Assembly (NCBI RefSeq): GCF_012849215.1 | Contig: NZ_CP051682.1 | Location: forward strand, 4,030,001 to 4,094,000 | Length of the DNA: 64,000 bases | Direction: 5' to 3' | From: Mucilaginibacter robiniae | GTDB lineage: Bacteria > Bacteroidota > Bacteroidia > Sphingobacteriales > Sphingobacteriaceae | Shown here: in pieces, positions 61,838 to 64,000 of the stretch | Numbering within the stretch: the first letter of the stretch is position 1 | How the letters are laid out: every line of letters begins with the position of its first letter | Position numbers and translations under genes: made by a program | The notes under the pieces: generated by a model | Database searches by the model: none | Seen by the model: only the letters and a program-made list of their open reading frames with translations | Told to the model about the DNA's origin: nothing

Positions 61838-61921
61838 ACGTTAGTGAAACAATGTCTGTATGGATAGCTAAAAAATAGCATAAACTTTATAGACATTGTT
61901 TCACTAACGTTCGTAATGATC
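61838..61921. repeat. REP/MITE-like hairpin element (copy 2)
   Basis: A perfect 20-bp inverted repeat (ACGTTAGTGAAACAATGTCT at 61838-61857 and its complement at 61891-61910) with an inner GCTA/TAGC hairpin, followed by TCGTAATGATCTG, the end shared with the element at 46456-46558. It is downstream of the SDR gene, between convergent genes, and may also end transcription. Confidence 0.7.
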
Positions 61922-61949
61922 TGAATAGGTTTTAGTTACCTATTTACTT

Positions 61950-62810
61950 CTAGCCATTCACTACTTCGCCGCCATTGATATGGATAACCTGGCCGGTGAT
62001 GTACGAAGCATCTTCTGAAGCTAAGAAAACATAAGCCGGCGCAATTTCTGACGGTTGACCTGCACGTTCCATAGGAGTTTCTTTACCAAAGTTCTCAATC
62101 TTTTCTTTCGGAAAGCTGGATACAATCAGTGGTGTCCAAACCGGACCTGGGGCTACGCCATTTACCCTGATTTTCTTTTTAGCCAAATTGGTAGCCAACG
62201 AACGGGTGAATGTTAATATCGCACCTTTGGTGGATGAATAATCAATCAGGTTAGGTGATGAACGGTAAGCAGTTACTGAAGTGGTATTGATTATGCTATC
62301 ACCTTCCTGTAAATGCTCCAGAGCAGCCGATGCAAAATGAAAGTGCGGGAAAATATTAGTTCTGAAAGTGTTTTCCAGTTGTTCCTCACTAATGGCTTCC
62401 AACTCCTGCTGCGGAAATTGTACGGCTGCGTTATTGACCAATATATTTAGCTTACCTAACTCAGCTACGGTTTTTTCAACAGCACTTTTGCAAAAGCTGC
62501 TTTCACGTATATCGCCTTTAATCAGCAAGCAACGGCGGCCTTCTTGTTCTACCAATTGTTTGGTTTCTTCCGCATCCTGGTCTTCATCCAAATATACAAT
62601 AGCTACATCGGCTCCTTCTTTAGCATAGTGTACACTTACGGCACGGCCAATGCCGCTATCACCGCCAGTAATCAAAGCTACTTTACCTTGCAATTTATCA
62701 GCAGCTTTATAATCCGGGTTAATATATTCAGGCTTCAGGCTCATTTCAGCCTCTATGCCGGGTTGATGCTCTTGAGTTTCTCCGGGTAGTTGTGTGGGTT
62801 TCTGTTCCAT
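61950..62810 (-). CDS. YghA-like short-chain dehydrogenase
   Basis: A 286-residue SDR. A Gln/Pro/Glu-rich N-terminal tail (MEQKPTQLPGETQEHQPGIE) precedes the Rossmann fold (GKVALITGGDSGIGRAVSVHY), NNAAV and the catalytic YSSTKGA. It matches the YghA/YhdG type (about 290 residues) that is often induced in general stress. Substrate unknown. The frame is open to 62837 from a GTG, but the ATG at 62810 gives the family N-terminus. It is followed upstream by a KirBac gene on the same strand, 68 bp away. Confidence 0.87.
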   Translation of the reverse strand: MEQKPTQLPGETQEHQPGIEAEMSLKPEYINPDYKAADKLQGKVALITGGDSGIGRAVSVHYAKEGADVAIVYLDEDQDAEETKQLVEQEGRRCLLIKGDIRESSFCKSAVEKTVAELGKLNILVNNAAVQFPQQELEAISEEQLENTFRTNIFPHFHFASAALEHLQEGDSIINTTSVTAYRSSPNLIDYSSTKGAILTFTRSLATNLAKKKIRVNGVAPGPVWTPLIVSSFPKEKIENFGKETPMERAGQPSEIAPAYVFLASEDASYITGQVIHINGGEVVNG

Positions 62811-62877
62811 TGTTGTTGTCGTTTGTAGAGTAACCACTAACTGAAACAGAGGTTTCTTAAAAGTTAAATCAGTTTCT

Positions 62878-63822
62878 TTATGGTAGTTGTATCATCTGAT
62901 GGTTGCTGATTTTAGTTAGGTCTAATGTAACCCTACCATCGGGTTCTGTATAAAATGCTGGTGCAAACTTAGCATCCCAAACCACTTCATTGTATTGGTA
63001 AGAAGTTCGTGAATGTACCGTTTGCGAAAAGGTATCATCAAACGCTTTAATTAGCACCGCAAAGTTGGCCTGACCGTTGGCCAAATCTTCATGCGTCATC
63101 TGGTAAAGAGGACTGCTCTCATCCAGCGGGTGCACCAATGTCCAGCTTAGGGTCATGATGCTAACCTGCCTACGTTCTAAGTTCAGGTTGTAAAACCGGC
63201 GTACTGGTTTACCATTCACCATTTCGTTATAAGAGAAGATGATTTCGGCACTTAAATCAACCAGCATGTTACGGCGGCGGTTGGCTACCCGTACCATCAG
63301 CCCGCGGCTATCATTCAAATACGGCGCCACCAGCATAACATCGCTGTAAGCCATTTTAGCCGAAGGTCGGGAAAAGCGCCCGTACAGTAAACCGGTAGCT
63401 AAGGCAAATACCAGTAATCCCATCATAGACTCCAGCGCAGCTACCAAATTAGTGGCAAAACCTTTAGGGCTGATGTGGCCGTAGCCTACCGTAGATATAG
63501 TTTGTGCCGAAAAGAAGAATGCATCAAAAAAGTGTGTAACAGGAGAGTTTCCATCGGCTCCGTTCAGGTTTTCAACGCCTAAAATAAGATAGAAACATGC
63601 AAAAATGAGGTTGGTACTCAGGTAAGAGCCGATTACTATCAGCCAGAATTTTTTCCAGCTCATGGTAATCAACGTATTGTAATTATCAATGGTGCTGAAA
63701 AGAGGCAGTCCGCGACGGTTAACGTTAATGCTGCCATCGCGGTTAATTACACGCTGACTCACGGCTTGGGTACCGAATCCTAAGTCGTCTTGCGGGTTAA
63801 CCGCTTGTTTCTTAATAGACAT
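62878..63822 (-). CDS. Inward-rectifier K+ channel (KirBac family)
   Basis: A 314-residue channel. Two membrane helices flank the pore helix and selectivity filter TVGYG (SAQTISTVGYGHISPKGF, about residue 105-120). The cytoplasmic Kir immunoglobulin-like domain follows (SDVMLVAPYLNDSRGLMVRVANRRRNMLVDLSAEI). It conducts K+; gating by lipid or ligand is family knowledge. The ATG at 63822 is preferred to a TTG at 63852. Confidence 0.92.
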   Translation of the reverse strand: MSIKKQAVNPQDDLGFGTQAVSQRVINRDGSINVNRRGLPLFSTIDNYNTLITMSWKKFWLIVIGSYLSTNLIFACFYLILGVENLNGADGNSPVTHFFDAFFFSAQTISTVGYGHISPKGFATNLVAALESMMGLLVFALATGLLYGRFSRPSAKMAYSDVMLVAPYLNDSRGLMVRVANRRRNMLVDLSAEIIFSYNEMVNGKPVRRFYNLNLERRQVSIMTLSWTLVHPLDESSPLYQMTHEDLANGQANFAVLIKAFDDTFSQTVHSRTSYQYNEVVWDAKFAPAFYTEPDGRVTLDLTKISNHQMIQLP

Positions 63823-63880
63823 GCTGTAGTGAAAGTAATTACCGGAGTGCAATATTTGAGGGTAAAAATATTATTATGGA

Positions 63881-63912
63881 TTTGCTTTTCGAAAAAACAA
63901 TAATCATATTTG
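63881..63912 (+). promoter_or_regulatory. Promoter of the Trp-leader transcript
   Basis: TTTG at 63881-63884, a 20-bp spacer, then CATATTTG at 63905-63912 (one mismatch to TAnnTTTG). By the ffs ruler the start is near 63916, about 9 nt before the leader ATG. Confidence 0.65.
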
Positions 63913-63924
63913 CCACATAAAGAT

Positions 63925-63966
63925 ATGCAAGTGAAAAATAACAATTGGTGGTGGCTAAACGAGTAA
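63925..63966 (+). CDS. trpL: Tryptophan-rich leader peptide (trp operon attenuator)
   Basis: A 13-residue ORF, MQVKNNNWWWLNE, with three consecutive UGG codons at positions 8-10 and a TAA stop at 63964-63966. It follows a good promoter by about 9 nt. This arrangement is the sensor part of a Trp attenuator; leaders of this kind (Bacteroid-trp RNA motif) precede trp genes in Bacteroidota. The antiterminator/terminator and structural gene (probably trpE) should start just beyond the right edge and cannot be seen. Name is inferred from content. Confidence 0.82.
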   Translation: MQVKNNNWWWLNE

Positions 63967-64000
63967 TCGTAAGGCAATCTCCTGTTTGTTAAAATGATAT

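Overview
The window is a chromosomal segment of a Bacteroidota bacterium, most likely family Sphingobacteriaceae (Mucilaginibacter/Pedobacter-like; the genus is an inference from gene content and protein style, not a database result). Evidence: many promoters have the Bacteroidota -7 element TAnnTTTG instead of a sigma70 -10 box; purine-rich Shine-Dalgarno sites are mostly absent; and families typical of the phylum occur (DUF5723 outer-membrane protein, YpdA-type bacillithiol disulfide reductase, GlmU-like sugar nucleotidyltransferase, LysRS with a C-terminal extension, SLBB-type Wza, Wzi). I see no phage, insertion sequence, CRISPR array or defence island. The window is mostly core chromosome with one surface-polysaccharide locus.

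Layout. 1-14.35 kb is an exopolysaccharide/capsule locus: a Wzz-like chain-length protein (cut by the left edge), an SLBB outer-membrane exporter, three GT4 and one GT2 glycosyltransferases, an RmlD-like reductase, a hexapeptide acyltransferase, an O-antigen ligase/polymerase-like membrane protein, a Wzi-like outer-membrane protein and, divergently, the initiating polyprenyl glycosylphosphotransferase. 14.5-20.1 kb: tRNA-Leu(UAG), a UMF1-type MFS protein, a LutA-like protein and the translation operon thrS-infC-rpmI-rplT. 20.1-26.4 kb: a lipoprotein, a SRPBCC protein, a DUF6580 membrane protein, ypdA with a frameshifted GNAT gene upstream, the small SRP RNA (ffs), an acidic orphan, rpoN and mscL. 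26.4-36.9 kb: a ChaN-like protein, rpmH-rnpA-yidD-tsaB, DUF5723, an unknown membrane-anchored protein, DUF423, priA, a lipoprotein, pcm and smpB.

36.9-44.3 kb: an mntR-mntH pair (MntH carries a C-terminal UspA domain) with a DtxR-type palindrome upstream, an Lrp regulator, ung, a TRIC-type channel and lysS. 44.3-50.8 kb: a maltose-acetyltransferase-like protein, a fatty-acid hydroxylase, a Crp/Fnr regulator, an acyl-CoA synthetase and the iscS-iscU-iscA Fe-S assembly operon. 50.9-64 kb: a Bcr/CflA exporter, rpmE2, a GlmU-like-tpiA-prmA operon, an Rrf2 regulator with an NmrA-like oxidoreductase, a LOG-family protein, a sodium:solute symporter, recR-GT2-SDR, a YghA-like SDR and a KirBac channel. 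The right edge holds a promoter and a 13-codon leader peptide with three consecutive Trp codons, so the window stops at the start of a tryptophan-attenuated operon.

The most interesting signals are non-coding: the Trp leader; promoters placed so close to start codons that the mRNAs should be leaderless or nearly so (lrp, recR, glmU-like, pcm, smpB); a terminator whose U-tract runs into the start codon of an acetyltransferase gene; overlapping alternative hairpins near 52.3 kb; and several structured intergenic repeats.
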